Positions 16,641-25,004 of a stretch of DNA of 64,000 bases are shown piece after piece (position 1 is the stretch's first letter; each line of letters begins with the position of its first letter). This DNA is from an uncultured Pseudomonadales bacterium (GTDB lineage: Bacteria; Pseudomonadota; Gammaproteobacteria; Pseudomonadales; Azotimanducaceae): contig CALSMJ010000005.1 in the NCBI GenBank assembly GCA_943787425.1, positions 62,001-126,000 of the forward strand, read 5' to 3'. The notes below the pieces were generated by a model that was not told the origin of the DNA, did not search any database, and saw only the letters and a program-made list of their open reading frames with translations. Position numbers and translations under genes: made by a program.

Positions 16641-17348
16641 TTAAACCAGCAGCGCTTTGCGCGCTCGCCAATCCGGCATAAATTCAGCAAGATAGGCATA
16701 AAATGCCGGCGTATGGTCAAAGTGCTTTAGGTGACAAAGCTCATGCAAGATCACGTAATCAATTGCTTTGATATCCTGCGTTATCAACCACAAATTGAGC
16801 GTGATCACCCCAGACTGACTACAACTGCCCCATTTGGCTTTCATTTTTCTGATTTTCAAGCTCGACGCCGCTTGCAAGTCAAAGCACTTCACCAAGGCCA
16901 ATAATCTCTGATTAAAAATCAAGATGGCTTGATCGCGATACCAATCCTCTAGCCGCTTTTGAATTTGCCTGGGGTCGTTCGAGATAGCGCGCACAAGCAG
17001 CGCCGAGTTACGAACTTGGACTTTACCCGGCAGCGCCTGACACGTCTGTAGCTGATACCGCTGTCCTAAGAAGTAGTGCTCGGCACCCTCGGCATAGTGC
17101 GGTCTCGGCCGCCCAATGCGATCTTTCATTCGATCGATGGTACGCACAATCCAATCTTGGTGCGCGAAGATAAACGCCTCGGCAGCCCGCTGCGCACAAC
17201 GCATTGGAATTCGACATTGAACCTCGCCATCCGTCTCGACCACGAGCGCCAAACGTTTGCGCTTTCGACGAACCACCAACACTTCAACCAAGCCTGCGGT
17301 ACCCGAGATCCAAACAGACGCGTTACGCGTCGCCACCAAAAGACTCAA
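16641..17348 (-). CDS. YgjP-like zinc metallopeptidase (M48/DUF45)
   Basis: A 235-residue protein of the YgjP/DUF45 group. The zinc motif is V-I-L-H-E-L-C-H-L-K-H-F-D-H-T-P-A-F, giving H-E-x-x-H plus a downstream His, preceded by K-W-G-S-C, another family hallmark. It lacks a signal peptide and looks cytosolic. The start overlaps the bolA stop by 4 bp, suggesting co-transcription. Physiological substrates are unknown. Confidence 0.85.
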   Translation of the reverse strand: MSLLVATRNASVWISGTAGLVEVLVVRRKRKRLALVVETDGEVQCRIPMRCAQRAAEAFIFAHQDWIVRTIDRMKDRIGRPRPHYAEGAEHYFLGQRYQLQTCQALPGKVQVRNSALLVRAISNDPRQIQKRLEDWYRDQAILIFNQRLLALVKCFDLQAASSLKIRKMKAKWGSCSQSGVITLNLWLITQDIKAIDYVILHELCHLKHFDHTPAFYAYLAEFMPDWRARKALLV

Positions 17349-17680
17349 TTAGCCGAATCATGCGGCCGGCCCCCACCCAAACAGTTGGGCGATAACGGCG
17401 CAGCTTCACCCTTTTGTATCCATTCGGTCTGGGAGTAAGTGTGCATGGATAAGGCATGAATTTGACCATTCAACTGCGTGGCCAAAGCTCGGTTGACCCG
17501 CTGATGCCGCTGAATGAGCCGTTGATTAACAAAGCTGTCCGACACCACCACTACTTTGAAATGGCTCTCTGAACCAGGCGGGACGTTGTGCTGATGACTT
17601 TCGTTGGTGACCACTAAATAGCTTGGGTCAAAGGTCGCAACAAGCGCTTCATAAATCGACTGCTGTATCACACCCGCCAC
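17345..17680 (-). CDS. bolA: BolA family protein
   Basis: A 111-residue BolA. Family hallmarks are the H-Q-H-N-V-P-P-G-S-E-S-H-F-K-V-V-V-V-S strand-loop, including the His that with a glutaredoxin binds a [2Fe-2S] cluster, and R-H-Q-R-V-N-R-A-L, the recognition helix. It overlaps the YgjP-like gene by 4 bp and starts just before the cyclase gene ends. BolA proteins act in iron-sulfur trafficking and stress morphology. The last 20 residues, rich in Pro and Gly, extend past the usual domain. Confidence 0.9.
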   Translation of the reverse strand: MAGVIQQSIYEALVATFDPSYLVVTNESHQHNVPPGSESHFKVVVVSDSFVNQRLIQRHQRVNRALATQLNGQIHALSMHTYSQTEWIQKGEAAPLSPNCLGGGRPHDSAN

Positions 17681-17683
17681 GAA

Positions 17684-19801
17684 TCAACCTTTCTCTTTGA
17701 GTTCCATGACGCCGTCCCAATCCGGTGGCGGCGGGTTCAATACAAACTCGTCACATCTGGCCAGGTGCGTTAGCGATGGCCCGTCGTCTGGTATCAGATC
17801 AACACAGGCTTGGAACGCGGCTTTCGCATCGACGAAGTTTCGATCTCGGATCAGCTGCAATCCCCCGTGATAGCGATCCACGACATCAGCCAACACCCCA
17901 GTGGTTTGATGCTTTCGATTCAATAGCTGATAAACCCGAATCGGCTCAGCTTTGCCAACCACACGAATGATATCAAGCTCACGGACATCCACATCGTCGG
18001 CGCACTGCAGATAGGTCGACTCCGCAATCATCAGGTCCGACCGAAACGCCTTATTTGCGCCTTCGAGTCGGGCCGCAAGATTCACCGCATCCCCCATGAT
18101 CGTGTAGTTAATGCGCTGGCTGGAACCCATATTCCCGACAACCATTCGCCCGGTATTCACGCCCATCCTTACGGCAACTTTCGGCAAGCCTCGCGCCATC
18201 CACTGATCCCGGAGCCCCCCGAGTGCATGGTTCATATCAATACTCGCAAAGCAGGCTTGCCGAGCATGGGCCGGCTGATCAATCGGCGCCCCCCAGAAGG
18301 CGATGATCGCGTCTCCCTCAAACTTATCGATGGTGCCATCCGACGCAATAATCACATCACACATTGCCGTCAAATATTCATTGAGCAAGCCCACCAACTG
18401 AGTCGGGGTCATACCTTCTGAAAAAGTCGAAAACCCCGCAATATCAGAAAAGTAAGCGGTCATTTCTCGCTCTTCGCCACCGAGGGTCAATTTATCTGGG
18501 TCTTTCACCAGATCCGCCACAACCGTCGGCGATAAATACTGCCCAAAGGCATCTTTAATGTAAGCTTTTTGACCCATCTCGTTCAGATAAAAGCGTCCGT
18601 TTACTAAAATCACTGACATAACAACGGCGATGATATTTGGGACCATGGAGACAATTAAACCCTGAATCGCATAGGCCCAAAAACAAAATCCAATAAACGC
18701 GACCGCGCCAAGCAAGCTAATCCCATTACGGATCAAGGGTGCGGCGATAAAAGAGGTTCCGAGGATTACGATCAACAACAGCCCCGCAATCATCGATTCC
18801 ACCGTGAGCGATGCCGCCCGCAACGGGCCGCCCTTCAAAAGGGTTCCAATCTCACTGGCAATGATATTCACCCCAAAGATATTCCCAGCGGGTGTTTCGA
18901 ATTGGTCGTGGGCAACTTCGGCAACTTCGCCGATCAATACAATCTTGCCGCTTACCAAATACGAAAGGTCTTCTAATTCTTCCTCATCAACAAATAAGAT
19001 ATCGCCTGCAGCGATCCCCACTTCCTCATGCCGTGCCCGATTACCCGCTGAATCCAAAGTGCGCGGCAGCTTGGGGTAATCCAAATAGAGATCATTGTGC
19101 TGATCAAGCTGTGCCACCATTTCATCACCGATAAAAAGCTGATGATCTTTGAGTGACGGCGCTTGATTCACATGCATTGCCAAGGCTTTTACCGCAAAAG
19201 GCCAACCGTTATCCCGTTCCGCCACTTCCGGATGGATTCGAAGCCGAACCATCGTTTCGGCCAGATCACTGTTGGATGAAATATTGGAGTACCCACTTTC
19301 GGCGACATCAGAAAACTTGGGAATCGCAAAGTTTGTTTTTTGATAACCCGCATCATCTGAAATCTCTGCCTGAGAAACCAGTAAGACATTACCAGCCGAC
19401 TCGATGGCGTCGACCAGGGTCGGGTCCTCGTTATAGGCGCTGTTGAAATCGAGCAACATATCCACCCCGATGACCGACGCGCCCATCGCGCTCAAACGCG
19501 TGATAATGGTCGCCAAATCGACCCTGCGGAGGGGATAGACCTCGTATTCATCGTAGAAGTCTTCATCGGTATAGACCACCGTCACTTCTGGACTCGGTGC
19601 GGTCAATGTTGGATCGCCGTACTCAGATCGCACAAGGTGCCGATAAGAGATGGTCTCGTCCTCGACAATGGTTAAGGCTTCTCGATACTCTGCAAACAAA
19701 GCCAAACCAAACAAGAAAACAACCAAAGGCAGATCGAATCTGCCTTTTAAGAACGATAAAACGTTCAAGATCGTGTCGCCCCGAGAGCCGGCTGCGCCCA
19801 A
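17684..19801 (-). CDS. CHASE2-domain adenylate cyclase
   Basis: A 705-residue membrane cyclase. A TM near residues 22-38 is followed by a periplasmic CHASE2 sensor (about 45-325), then three TMs (about 335-402) and a class III cyclase domain (about 440-620). All catalytic residues are present: metal Asps D453 and D497, the adenine-selecting pair K493 and D571, and the transition-state N574 and R578, which argues for cAMP rather than cGMP. A C-terminal TPR-like tail (about 635-690) follows. The FecR-domain gene lies 3 bp upstream, so the two are surely co-expressed. The signal sensed is unknown. Confidence 0.9.
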   Translation of the reverse strand: MGAAGSRGDTILNVLSFLKGRFDLPLVVFLFGLALFAEYREALTIVEDETISYRHLVRSEYGDPTLTAPSPEVTVVYTDEDFYDEYEVYPLRRVDLATIITRLSAMGASVIGVDMLLDFNSAYNEDPTLVDAIESAGNVLLVSQAEISDDAGYQKTNFAIPKFSDVAESGYSNISSNSDLAETMVRLRIHPEVAERDNGWPFAVKALAMHVNQAPSLKDHQLFIGDEMVAQLDQHNDLYLDYPKLPRTLDSAGNRARHEEVGIAAGDILFVDEEELEDLSYLVSGKIVLIGEVAEVAHDQFETPAGNIFGVNIIASEIGTLLKGGPLRAASLTVESMIAGLLLIVILGTSFIAAPLIRNGISLLGAVAFIGFCFWAYAIQGLIVSMVPNIIAVVMSVILVNGRFYLNEMGQKAYIKDAFGQYLSPTVVADLVKDPDKLTLGGEEREMTAYFSDIAGFSTFSEGMTPTQLVGLLNEYLTAMCDVIIASDGTIDKFEGDAIIAFWGAPIDQPAHARQACFASIDMNHALGGLRDQWMARGLPKVAVRMGVNTGRMVVGNMGSSQRINYTIMGDAVNLAARLEGANKAFRSDLMIAESTYLQCADDVDVRELDIIRVVGKAEPIRVYQLLNRKHQTTGVLADVVDRYHGGLQLIRDRNFVDAKAAFQACVDLIPDDGPSLTHLARCDEFVLNPPPPDWDGVMELKEKG

Positions 19802-19804
19802 GGT

Positions 19805-20776
19805 TTATTCAGAGATAAAGTCATTGTATTTCTGCGCCTCTGCCGTTTTTTCCGTCATTAATTGAAGCGCCTGCAGATTGGCGATAAACAAAGGCTTCAT
19901 CTCAATATCATCTGGATAGGCATCAAAATAGGCACGATAGGCATCCATTGCTGGCACCAGTAAGCCGTGTTGTTCAAGCACATCTGCCTGGGCAAAATAA
20001 TCGTCCCCGGCCGCCACAAGTGATGCTTTGATGGTCGCCTCTTCAGCTGCAGCCAGCACTTTTAACTTGCCAGGCCGGCGCGGGGTATACACGACTTCAT
20101 CGCCAGCTTTAACGTCCAATCGCAGATCATATTCACCCGCTGCTGGTACTGGTAACTGAAAGCGAATGTGCTCGCCCGCGTCTGCGGCTGGCACATCAAA
20201 TTGTTGCTCGCCTAAAACAATCACGAAGGTATTGTCAGGGCAGGCTTTTTCCCATACCAAATCGGCAAAGCCTTCTGAAACGGTAATTTCACGCGCTAAG
20301 CGAACCTTTACTTCGCAATCGGGCTCACCCGGCTTCTTCACAGCACGACGGACCGTCGTGTACCGCTGGGCCGACGCAAACTTATTGGCTAAGCCATCCA
20401 TCAGACCCGCATCACTGCTAAACGGATCCGACACCTCACCGGCAGAAACTTCCAACCCGGCATCACCGACCATCGCCGTCACGTTCGCGCTTAAGCTTTG
20501 TGCTAACCCGGATTCTTGGTTAATGAAGTTGCCCGATCCATCGGCGCCCGTTCTCACGTGATACCCCGAAAACAAATATTTAGCGCGTGTCACCGGGCGC
20601 CACTTTTCGCCGTCACGACTGTATTCTACGGCACCATTTGGATCCATTAATTTGCCAACCGGACTTCTCGGCGCCTCCGCACTAGCCACTCCTATGAACC
20701 CAAACATCAACAGCGCCGCTAACACCATCTGCTTCCCATCAAGACCACTTCCTAACACGTAACGTTGCTTACCCAT
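19805..20776 (-). CDS. FecR-domain exported protein partnered with a CHASE2 cyclase
   Basis: A 323-residue protein with an N-terminal membrane or signal segment (about 16-32, ending VASAEA) and a periplasmic FecR-like domain (V-E-Y-S-R-D-G-E-K-W-R-P-V and a G-S-G-N-F-I-N stretch), then a beta-sandwich-like part around 190-245 and C-terminal helices resembling a TPR. There is no anti-sigma cytoplasmic domain and no sigma factor gene nearby, so it is not a classical FecR regulator. It is 3 bp upstream of the cyclase gene and probably supplies its periplasmic ligand-binding or scaffold partner. GGGAG lies 9 nt before the ATG. Confidence 0.75.
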   Translation of the reverse strand: MGKQRYVLGSGLDGKQMVLAALLMFGFIGVASAEAPRSPVGKLMDPNGAVEYSRDGEKWRPVTRAKYLFSGYHVRTGADGSGNFINQESGLAQSLSANVTAMVGDAGLEVSAGEVSDPFSSDAGLMDGLANKFASAQRYTTVRRAVKKPGEPDCEVKVRLAREITVSEGFADLVWEKACPDNTFVIVLGEQQFDVPAADAGEHIRFQLPVPAAGEYDLRLDVKAGDEVVYTPRRPGKLKVLAAAEEATIKASLVAAGDDYFAQADVLEQHGLLVPAMDAYRAYFDAYPDDIEMKPLFIANLQALQLMTEKTAEAQKYNDFISE

Positions 20777-20800
20777 TCGACATTTCTCCCTTCATTAAAC

Positions 20801-20840
20801 GGTTCATATGAGCCTTATACGGATCATATGAGCCTTCGAT
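20801..20840. repeat. Two-copy 20 bp tandem duplication
   Basis: The core TCATATGAGCCTT appears at 20804-20816 and again at 20824-20836, a period of 20 bp, with imperfect flanks. It lies 25 bp upstream of the FecR gene start, in its probable promoter region. Confidence 0.85.
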
Positions 20841-20881
20841 AGTTCGACTCAAATATTCAATTGCAAACCCATTGAGCACCT

Positions 20882-20921
20882 TTTTTGGCTTATCACATCA
20901 ATTTTTGGCTTATCACATCAA
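20882..20921. repeat. Perfect two-copy 20 bp tandem duplication
   Basis: TTTTTGGCTTATCACATCAA occurs at 20882-20901 and is repeated without a single change at 20902-20921. Identity suggests a recent duplication. Confidence 0.95.
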
Positions 20922-20959
20922 TCGCGTTACAGGTCTTTTAGCATCTTTTAAATTCTTTT

Positions 20960-21000
20960 AATAATGCTAACTTTTAATAATGCTAACTTTTAATAGTGCT
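20960..21000. repeat. 16 bp tandem duplication, 2.5 copies
   Basis: AATAATGCTAACTTTT at 20960-20975 is repeated exactly at 20976-20991 and a partial third copy (AATAGTGCT) runs to 21000. Confidence 0.92.
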
Positions 21001-21039
21001 CAATAGACCACGAGCTCGGGTGTTGCTATCCCTTTTTTT

Positions 21040-21080
21040 GTTTCTAAATCACGCTGCTTTTGGTTTCTAAATCACGCTGC
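21040..21080. repeat. 18 bp direct duplication with 23 bp period
   Basis: GTTTCTAAATCACGCTGC is present at 21040-21057 and again, identical, at 21063-21080. The 5 intervening bases are T/G-rich. Confidence 0.92.
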
Positions 21081-21593
21081 CCCGAACGGACGGTAAAACA
21101 CGGTCCTTCTTTGACATGCTTCTTTTCTAATCTGCGACTTCCTCGAATTCTAGGCCTTTCTTGAATTTATTCAACACAATCTATTTTGCGCGTCACGATC
21201 CGTCTAAACCCGCCTCAAGAGACTGCTCGCTCAACCGAACGAAGTTCAGCGCCCAAAAGTCCCCAGTTGAAATGGAATCGCTGCAAGCCTGTGCTGGCAA
21301 GCCATCTCACAACAGGGCGAACGCCGGCAAACCCACCAGGCGCGATTCATTTCAACCGATCATAACGTTAAACACAGGACGGCTGTGCTTTGTCCTTCAA
21401 CCCTCGTTCAACGCGCCTGGCCGGGCCGCAGGGCCCTGCAGAGAAATTCTCTGGTGCTATCGGTCTCAGAGCGCTCGAGACACTTTAAGGCACAAAATAA
21501 ATTCCGTGTTACCGGCCTTTTAAGAAACTCATGCCAAACGCCGCTTCATACGATAAGATAAAGCCACACTGATGACCTTGACCCTTACCGCCC

Positions 21594-22355
21594 ATGTTGA
21601 TGCTCCTATCCCCTGCCAAAACCCTTGATTTTGAGACCCCAGCGCCGACCACCGAGACCTCTAAACCGGTTTTACTCCGAGAGGCGTCAACGCTGGCTAA
21701 ACTCATGAAAGCAAAATCCGAGCAAGATCTCGCGGGCATGATGAAAATCAGTCCAAAGCTTGCAACACTCAACCATGATCGTTTCCAAACGTGGACGCCT
21801 GCCCGGGGCACCTTAAAGCAATCCTTGTTCGCGTTCCGAGGTGATGTTTATCAAGGGTTACAAGCCGATACGTTTTCTGGCCACGATATTCGTTTTGCCC
21901 AAAAGCATCTGCGAATGCTGTCGGGCCTGTACGGTCTGCTCAAACCACTCGACCTGATCAAGCCCTATCGATTAGAGATGGGCACCCGGCTTAGCAATCA
22001 ACGTGGCGCCGATCTATACGATTTTTGGCAAGTGGCGCTGGCAAAAAAGCTCCTTGAGGACCTTGATAGTCAACCTAAACGAGTCCTGATTAACCTTGCG
22101 TCGAATGAATACTTTAAAGCCGTTGACATAAGGGCTCTCGGCGACGTTCGAATCATTAATCCCGTCTTCAAAGATACAAGTAACGGGCGCCTTAAAATTA
22201 TTAGCTTCTTCGCCAAGCGTGCGCGCGGCGCCATGGCAAATTTCGTCATCAAGCAGCGTATCAAGCAACCAGAGCAGCTTAAAACCTTTGATACCGATGG
22301 GTATCAGTATCAGCCTGACCTTAGCACTGAGAGCGATTGGGTCTTTGCGCGTTGA
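21594..22355 (+). CDS. yaaA: Peroxide stress protein YaaA
   Basis: A 253-residue YaaA/DUF328 protein: MLMLLSPAKTLDFETP at the start, F-R-G-D-V-Y-Q-G-L in the middle, and L-S-G-L-Y-G-L-L-K-P-L-D-L-I-K-P-Y-R-L-E-M-G-T are all diagnostic. In E. coli YaaA lowers free intracellular iron during hydrogen peroxide stress, and the protein binds DNA. Full length. Its TGA stop overlaps the probable TTG start of the next kinase-like gene. Confidence 0.93.
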   Translation: MLMLLSPAKTLDFETPAPTTETSKPVLLREASTLAKLMKAKSEQDLAGMMKISPKLATLNHDRFQTWTPARGTLKQSLFAFRGDVYQGLQADTFSGHDIRFAQKHLRMLSGLYGLLKPLDLIKPYRLEMGTRLSNQRGADLYDFWQVALAKKLLEDLDSQPKRVLINLASNEYFKAVDIRALGDVRIINPVFKDTSNGRLKIISFFAKRARGAMANFVIKQRIKQPEQLKTFDTDGYQYQPDLSTESDWVFAR

Positions 22356-23362
22356 GCGAACCATCGGCTAGGCACCTCGGCATTGTTGTCAACCCTATGT
22401 CGGGCCGAGATGTCAGACGGGTAGCCGCCCGGGCCAGCACCAGTGCGCATCACGAAAAGCAGCAGCAGGTCACACGCTTGGTCCTTGCCGCGCTTGAGAA
22501 TGGGGTTGAACGCATATTTTTGGCCCAGGAACCGTTTCGCATTAATGAGCGTGCGGTCGAAAACCTAGCCCAGCGCGACCAAGTGGAAATCCTCTCGTTT
22601 GCGCTGACCCATACAGCCCGCGACACCGAGACCATGATCGATCTCATGTGGGCAGCCGGCTGTCGAACTTTTATTGTGCTCGGCGGCGATGGCACGAATC
22701 GAATCGTTTCCCGGCGGTACCCCGATTGCGCGCTCATGCCCCTCTCGACGGGGACGAATAATGTCTTTCCAATCATGATTGAGGCCTCCCTGGCCGGCGC
22801 AGCCGCGGGCCTCATTGCATCAGCGCAAGTCCCCAAAGAGGTCATTACAAGCCGCTGTAAACGGATCCATATTCAGGCCGTGGAGAACCAAACACAGATT
22901 CATGATATCGCGCTGATTGATGCGGTTGTCTTGCACAACGACAGCCTAGGCTCCCTGCTGCCGTTTCAGGGGGATCGTCTGGGCACGCTCTTGCTAACCC
23001 GCGCCGAACCCGCCTCGGTCGGACTCTCACCCATCGGCGGATACCTAAGACCCAGCCGCCATCTGGATGACTTTGGCGTTTTGGTACAGTGTGGTGCGCC
23101 GGCTCCGCGTCGCGTTCGAGTGCCGATATCGCCCGGGTTATGGCAAGACGTCGCAGTGCAGCATCATGAAACGGTCTCGTTTGGCGCGGAACTTTTTCTT
23201 TCCGGTGAAGGTATCCTCGCCTATGATGGCGACCGCACGCATGATCTAGCCAACCTTACCGACTGTCGAATGCGCGTAGAACGCGATGGGCCTTGGATTA
23301 TAGAACCCGATCGAGTCCTTCAATTCGCTGTCGAGCAAGGCATTCTGATCCGGGCACCTTAA
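22352..23362 (+). CDS. ATP-NAD kinase-like protein, AcoX type (second)
   Basis: A 336-residue protein of the NAD/diacylglycerol kinase superfamily. LGIVVNPMSGRDVRR opens the fold, VLGGDGTNRIV is the GGDGT motif, and M-P-L-S-T-G-T-N-N-V-F-P matches the second nucleotide-binding loop. The C-terminal part ends with ILAYDGDRTHDL, a family strand. The start is taken as the TTG at 22352, which overlaps the yaaA stop (TTGA); a TTG five codons earlier is also possible. Substrate unknown. It shares the fold but is only distantly similar to the protein at 2563. Confidence 0.8.
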   Translation: MSEPSARHLGIVVNPMSGRDVRRVAARASTSAHHEKQQQVTRLVLAALENGVERIFLAQEPFRINERAVENLAQRDQVEILSFALTHTARDTETMIDLMWAAGCRTFIVLGGDGTNRIVSRRYPDCALMPLSTGTNNVFPIMIEASLAGAAAGLIASAQVPKEVITSRCKRIHIQAVENQTQIHDIALIDAVVLHNDSLGSLLPFQGDRLGTLLLTRAEPASVGLSPIGGYLRPSRHLDDFGVLVQCGAPAPRRVRVPISPGLWQDVAVQHHETVSFGAELFLSGEGILAYDGDRTHDLANLTDCRMRVERDGPWIIEPDRVLQFAVEQGILIRAP

Positions 23363-23447
23363 TGACGTCGCCGCAAGTCGCGCGCGACGCTTTTCGTTGA
23401 CCAAGGAGCAGTGTTAGTCTGTTCACTAAACATTGAGATTTAACCTG

Positions 23448-24134
23448 ATGCGCCTAGTAGTGTCCCTTATCATCGCCCTTAGCGTGAACCTGGAAGTTCA
23501 ATCCGAGGAACCCAGCACGCAAAGCCTTGCTTGGCCCGACGGTACCCGGTATGTCGGTGGCATCCAGGATCAAATGCGACAGGGCCAAGGCACGATTTAC
23601 TGGCAAGATGGCACCCGATTTATTGGCGGTTTTAAAGACAATTTGCGCCATGGTCCCGGCATGATGATTTTACCCGATGGGACAACCTACGAGGGCAACT
23701 TCGACCGTGGCCAATTGATCAAGCTCGACCCTGAGGTTGCACCGATCCCCAACCCAGACGCAGATCCTTCGACGCTTGCGCCACTCGATGATGACGCAAT
23801 TAGCGCCATTACCAATACGTTAGATTTGTGGGCGGCCGCGTGGATGGCCCAAAATCCAGATCAATACTTATCCCTGTATTCTGATGACTTCGAGCTAGCT
23901 GAGGGAGAATCCCGTAATCTCTGGGAAATGAATCGACGCGAGCGCATCTTAATCCCGTCTTACATCCAGCTCGATTTATCGTACGAATCGTTTACACCCG
24001 TTACAGCAACCCAGGTCGATGTGAAATTACGCCAATCATACCGATCTGATCGATATCGAGAAATTAGCAATAAAGTCATGAGGCTTCAGAGCGAGCCCAA
24101 AGGCTGGCGCATCATAGGAGAACAACAACGATGA
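23448..24134 (+). CDS. Exported MORN-repeat protein with a SnoaL-like C-terminal domain
   Basis: A 228-residue protein. A signal peptide covers about residues 1-20. Three MORN repeats follow (G-T-R-Y-V-G-G, G-T-R-F-I-G-G-F, G-T-T-Y-E-G-N-F) over about residues 26-90. The C-terminal half (about 118-228) looks like an NTF2/SnoaL-fold domain of the kind found after tetratricopeptide or L,D-transpeptidase domains (W-x-A-A-W-x-x-x-N-x-x-x-Y-L-S-L-Y-S-D-D-F). The start is the ATG at 23448; a TTG at 23433 is an alternative. The stop overlaps the NUDIX start by 4 bp. Role unknown, probably envelope. Confidence 0.72.
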   Translation: MRLVVSLIIALSVNLEVQSEEPSTQSLAWPDGTRYVGGIQDQMRQGQGTIYWQDGTRFIGGFKDNLRHGPGMMILPDGTTYEGNFDRGQLIKLDPEVAPIPNPDADPSTLAPLDDDAISAITNTLDLWAAAWMAQNPDQYLSLYSDDFELAEGESRNLWEMNRRERILIPSYIQLDLSYESFTPVTATQVDVKLRQSYRSDRYREISNKVMRLQSEPKGWRIIGEQQR

Positions 24135-24907
24135 ATGACAAGCCGCCCGTACCCGCTGCGACCATTTTAATGCTTCGCGATGGCGAACCTGGCCTTGAAG
24201 TCTTCATGGTTGTGCGGCATCACCAAATCGATTTCGCCTCTGGCGCACTGGTTTTTCCAGGGGGGAAAATTGATGCGGCCGATCAACTTGCCAAAGACTA
24301 TTGCGATGGCATTGAGGACGCCAATGACTACCAAGTTGCAATGCAGGTTGGTGCAATCCGAGAGGCGTTTGAGGAGTGCGGTGTCTTGCTCGCACGCGCG
24401 CAGGGCCAAACCGAATTAATTTCTGGCAACCGCCTCGCGCAGTTGTCCGATTATCGAGAGAAGATCCATTCTGGCGACCTGTGCTTTGCTGATTTTTTAG
24501 AGCAAGAACAGCTCCGACTCGCTTGCGATGTGCTCGTTCCGTTTGCGCATTGGGTAACTCCCGATATGATGCCGAAACGCTTTGATACTTGGTTTTACCT
24601 TGCCGTTGCACCATCGGATCATCTGGCCGTGCACGATGGCACCGAATCAGTGGACTCTATCTGGATTTCACCAGAAAACGCCTTAACCGGCGAAAAAGAA
24701 GGGACCTACACCATTATTTTTCCAACTCGATTAAACATCGAATTACTGGGTGAAAGCAGCACCGTCTCAGACGCCATCAGCGCGGCGAGGGCCCACGACA
24801 TTAAGACCGTCCTGCCCTGGACTGAGGCTCGCGAGGACGGCACCTACCTATGCATTCCAAGGGATGCAGGATATGCCCTCTCTGAAGAAAAAATGCCGGC
24901 AAGATAG
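24131..24907 (+). CDS. NUDIX hydrolase, NUDT19-like
   Basis: A 258-residue NUDIX protein. The box is split by an insertion: GGKID near residue 45, then REAFEECGVLL near 77-87, giving the REUxEExGU glutamates that bind metal. The P-x-R-F-D-T-W-F-Y region later is typical of the long NUDT19-like members, which cleave CoA or acyl-CoA derivatives; that substrate is inference. It overlaps the MORN gene by 4 bp (ATGA). The next feature is the nqr terminator on the opposite strand. Confidence 0.83.
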   Translation: MNDKPPVPAATILMLRDGEPGLEVFMVVRHHQIDFASGALVFPGGKIDAADQLAKDYCDGIEDANDYQVAMQVGAIREAFEECGVLLARAQGQTELISGNRLAQLSDYREKIHSGDLCFADFLEQEQLRLACDVLVPFAHWVTPDMMPKRFDTWFYLAVAPSDHLAVHDGTESVDSIWISPENALTGEKEGTYTIIFPTRLNIELLGESSTVSDAISAARAHDIKTVLPWTEAREDGTYLCIPRDAGYALSEEKMPAR

Positions 24908-24916
24908 CGCGACCAC

Positions 24917-24939
24917 AAAAAAGGCGCCTAAGCGCCTTT
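24917..24939 (-). terminator. Intrinsic terminator of the nqr operon
   Basis: Read on the minus strand, AAAGGCGC and GCGCCTTT form a perfect 8-bp stem with a 4-nt loop, ending in a run of six U and then GUGG. It lies 65 bp after the nqrF stop. The plus strand lacks a comparable U run, so it serves nqr rather than the NUDIX gene. Confidence 0.85.
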
Positions 24940-24974
24940 AACATAAGCGCCTTTAACATAAGCGCCTTTAACAA
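24931..24974. repeat. Three-copy 15 bp repeat containing the terminator arm
   Basis: AGCGCCTTTAACATA occurs at 24931-24945 and 24946-24960, with a third copy at 24961-24974 that ends AACAA. Each copy contains GCGCCTTT, the complement of the terminator arm, so the hairpin has three interchangeable partners. Confidence 0.92.
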
Positions 24975-25004
24975 TGGTAGCGTGCAACGCCGATCACGCC
25001 GGTG

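Larger units (their letters stand above)
20777..21593. other. 817-bp spacer with four tandem duplications, no convincing gene
   Basis: The spacer between the divergent FecR-domain and yaaA genes. It is AT-rich in its first 300 bp and holds four unrelated direct duplications between 20801 and 21080. The rest (21081-21593) has only a low-quality 120-codon frame without a ribosome site or recognisable motif. No tRNA or ncRNA could be identified by eye. Confidence 0.7.

Noticed and set aside
21161..21523. 120-codon frame upstream of yaaA
   Set aside because: Composition is atypical, there is no ribosome site or motif, and it sits in the repeat-rich spacer.
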